NCBI GenBank assembly: GCA_947490035.1
Contig: CANLGS010000279.1
Coordinates: 1-6,189 of the forward strand
Source: Gemmataceae bacterium
GTDB lineage: Bacteria; Planctomycetota; Planctomycetia; Gemmatales; Gemmataceae
DNA: 6,189 nucleotides
Direction: 5' to 3'
In this document: positions 5,479 to 6,189 of the stretch, piece by piece
How the letters are laid out: every line of letters begins with the position of its first letter
How positions within the stretch are numbered: the stretch's first letter is position 1
Position numbers and translations under genes: made by a program
Notes under the pieces: model-generated
Told to the model about the DNA's origin: nothing
The model's database searches: none
What the model saw: only the letters and a program-made list of their open reading frames with translations

Positions 5479-6189
5479 TCACGCGAAGGCGGCGTTCAGT
5501 TCGTCCCCGCCCGCGCGGAGGAAGAGTTCTTCCGCGTCCCGGCTCCAGTACTCGTCGCGCTTCGTGCGCGACCCGGACGAGGTGAGCGTCTGCGTTGTCG
5601 TGAGGCCGGGTAACACGATCGCGGGCGCCGCCGATGGGTCGGGGTGTCCGAGGAACGCCGCCAGTTCGCGACAGACGCGCTGCTGCGGTTCCGGTCCGTC
5701 GTCGCCGTGGAGCGTCTCGAACCGCACGGCGAACGCGGTCGGGTTCGCGAACCACGGGCGCATCGCGCGACACACGCCGAAGAACACCTCGCCCGCTTCG
5801 CGCAGGAACACCGCGAGCCGCTCTTGCTTGCCCGCGTGCTGCTCCCAAATCCAGTTCCACTGCTGTTCGCGCCCGGTGTCCTGGTGGAACCGGAGCCACG
5901 AGACGAGCGCGTCGCGCAGGTCGCGGTGGACGAACACCACCTTGAAGTTAGCGAGGTGTTCGCGCGTGCGCGGAGTGCATTCCAGGTGACTGACCGCGTG
6001 CTGGCCGGGGCGGACGAGCGGCAGCGCGCGTTCGAGCGGTACCGCGTGGCACAGCCGGCCGAACTCGTTGCGGGCTTCCTCGCGCGTGGCGAACCGGGCG
6101 TCCATGAACATGAGGCCGTCGGCCGAGAAGTGGAAGCCGGCCGCGACCGAGCCGAGGCGCCGCAGCACCTCGCCGACCAGATACGTTCC
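5479..6189 (-). CDS. PAPS-dependent sulfotransferase, partial (5' end outside window)
   Basis: At least 236 residues of a P-loop sulfotransferase, which moves a sulfuryl group from PAPS to a hydroxyl or amine acceptor. The frame is open to the window edge and begins GTYLVGEVLRRLG, matching the second half of the 5'-phosphosulfate loop (PKSGTxxL) seen at family N-termini. The GTG at 6168 is therefore not the start, and only a short N-terminal piece is missing. The 3'-phosphate-binding motif is VVFVHRDLRDALVSW, encoded around 5896-5940, with the expected Arg and Ser. An upstream HAVSHLE segment carries the histidine often found before this strand. The C-terminal part has FETLHGDDG (acceptor or cofactor loop region) and RTKRDEYWSRDAEELF, similar to the family's closing cofactor-binding segment. 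Cytosolic, since no membrane segment is visible. The acceptor is unknown. The gene converges on the HTTM gene across the repeat cluster. Confidence 0.87.
   Translation of the reverse strand, partial: GTYLVGEVLRRLGSVAAGFHFSADGLMFMDARFATREEARNEFGRLCHAVPLERALPLVRPGQHAVSHLECTPRTREHLANFKVVFVHRDLRDALVSWLRFHQDTGREQQWNWIWEQHAGKQERLAVFLREAGEVFFGVCRAMRPWFANPTAFAVRFETLHGDDGPEPQQRVCRELAAFLGHPDPSAAPAIVLPGLTTTQTLTSSGSRTKRDEYWSRDAEELFLRAGGDELNAAFA

Noticed and set aside
5345..5989. Plus-strand frame of 214 residues opposite the sulfotransferase
   Set aside because: It runs through the repeat cluster and is Ser/Arg-rich; the minus strand carries clear PAPS-binding motifs.
6166..6168. GTG as start of the sulfotransferase
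   Set aside because: The frame continues upstream to the window edge as GTYLVGEV, part of the conserved PAPS loop, so the true start is outside.
1..6189. tRNA, rRNA, riboswitch, prophage or transposase gene
   Set aside because: No cloverleaf, rRNA-like stretch, known riboswitch core, integrase or transposase motif was seen by eye; a covariance-model scan was not possible here.

Overview
The window is GC-rich DNA (about 65-75% in most genes) with seven protein-coding genes, one of them cut by the right edge. The composition, the scarcity of clear Shine-Dalgarno sites, the mix of genes (HTTM membrane protein, PAPS sulfotransferase, YgfZ/GcvT-like protein, UspA) and many copies of a small palindrome reading CCTCACGCTCCGCGTGAGG all suggest a planctomycete of the Gemmata type. 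That assignment is inference from style, not a database match.

Layout. 1-123 is non-coding and holds two compact hairpins. 124-2292 is a plus-strand run of three genes: an FtsX/LolD/MacB-type ABC ATPase, a fold-class IV aminotransferase-like protein whose expected PLP-site residues are largely missing, and a single-domain universal stress protein. 2293-2447 is filled by one very long, nearly perfect hairpin (63-position arms, 12-nt loop) between two convergent genes. 2448-3455 (minus) encodes a YgfZ/CAF17-type folate-binding protein. A divergent gap of about 136 bp separates it from a plus-strand pair with overlapping stop and start codons (3592-4374 and 4371-5309): a membrane-anchored protein and its HTTM-domain partner. 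The last 14 or so codons of the HTTM gene are made of the local palindromic repeat. 5268-5473 is a cluster of four palindromes plus one degenerate copy, in two orientations. 5479-6189 (minus) is a PAPS-dependent sulfotransferase that continues past the window.

How the genes relate. Only the anchored protein and the HTTM protein look like a firm functional pair, because of the 4-nt overlap and known family pairing. The ABC ATPase probably works with a permease outside the window. The aminotransferase-like protein and UspA are co-directional with short gaps and could be co-transcribed, but no shared pathway is evident. I see no defence, CRISPR, prophage or insertion-sequence module. The most unusual items are the catalytically degenerate aminotransferase with its internal GC dip, the giant intergenic hairpin, and the repeat that has become protein sequence.
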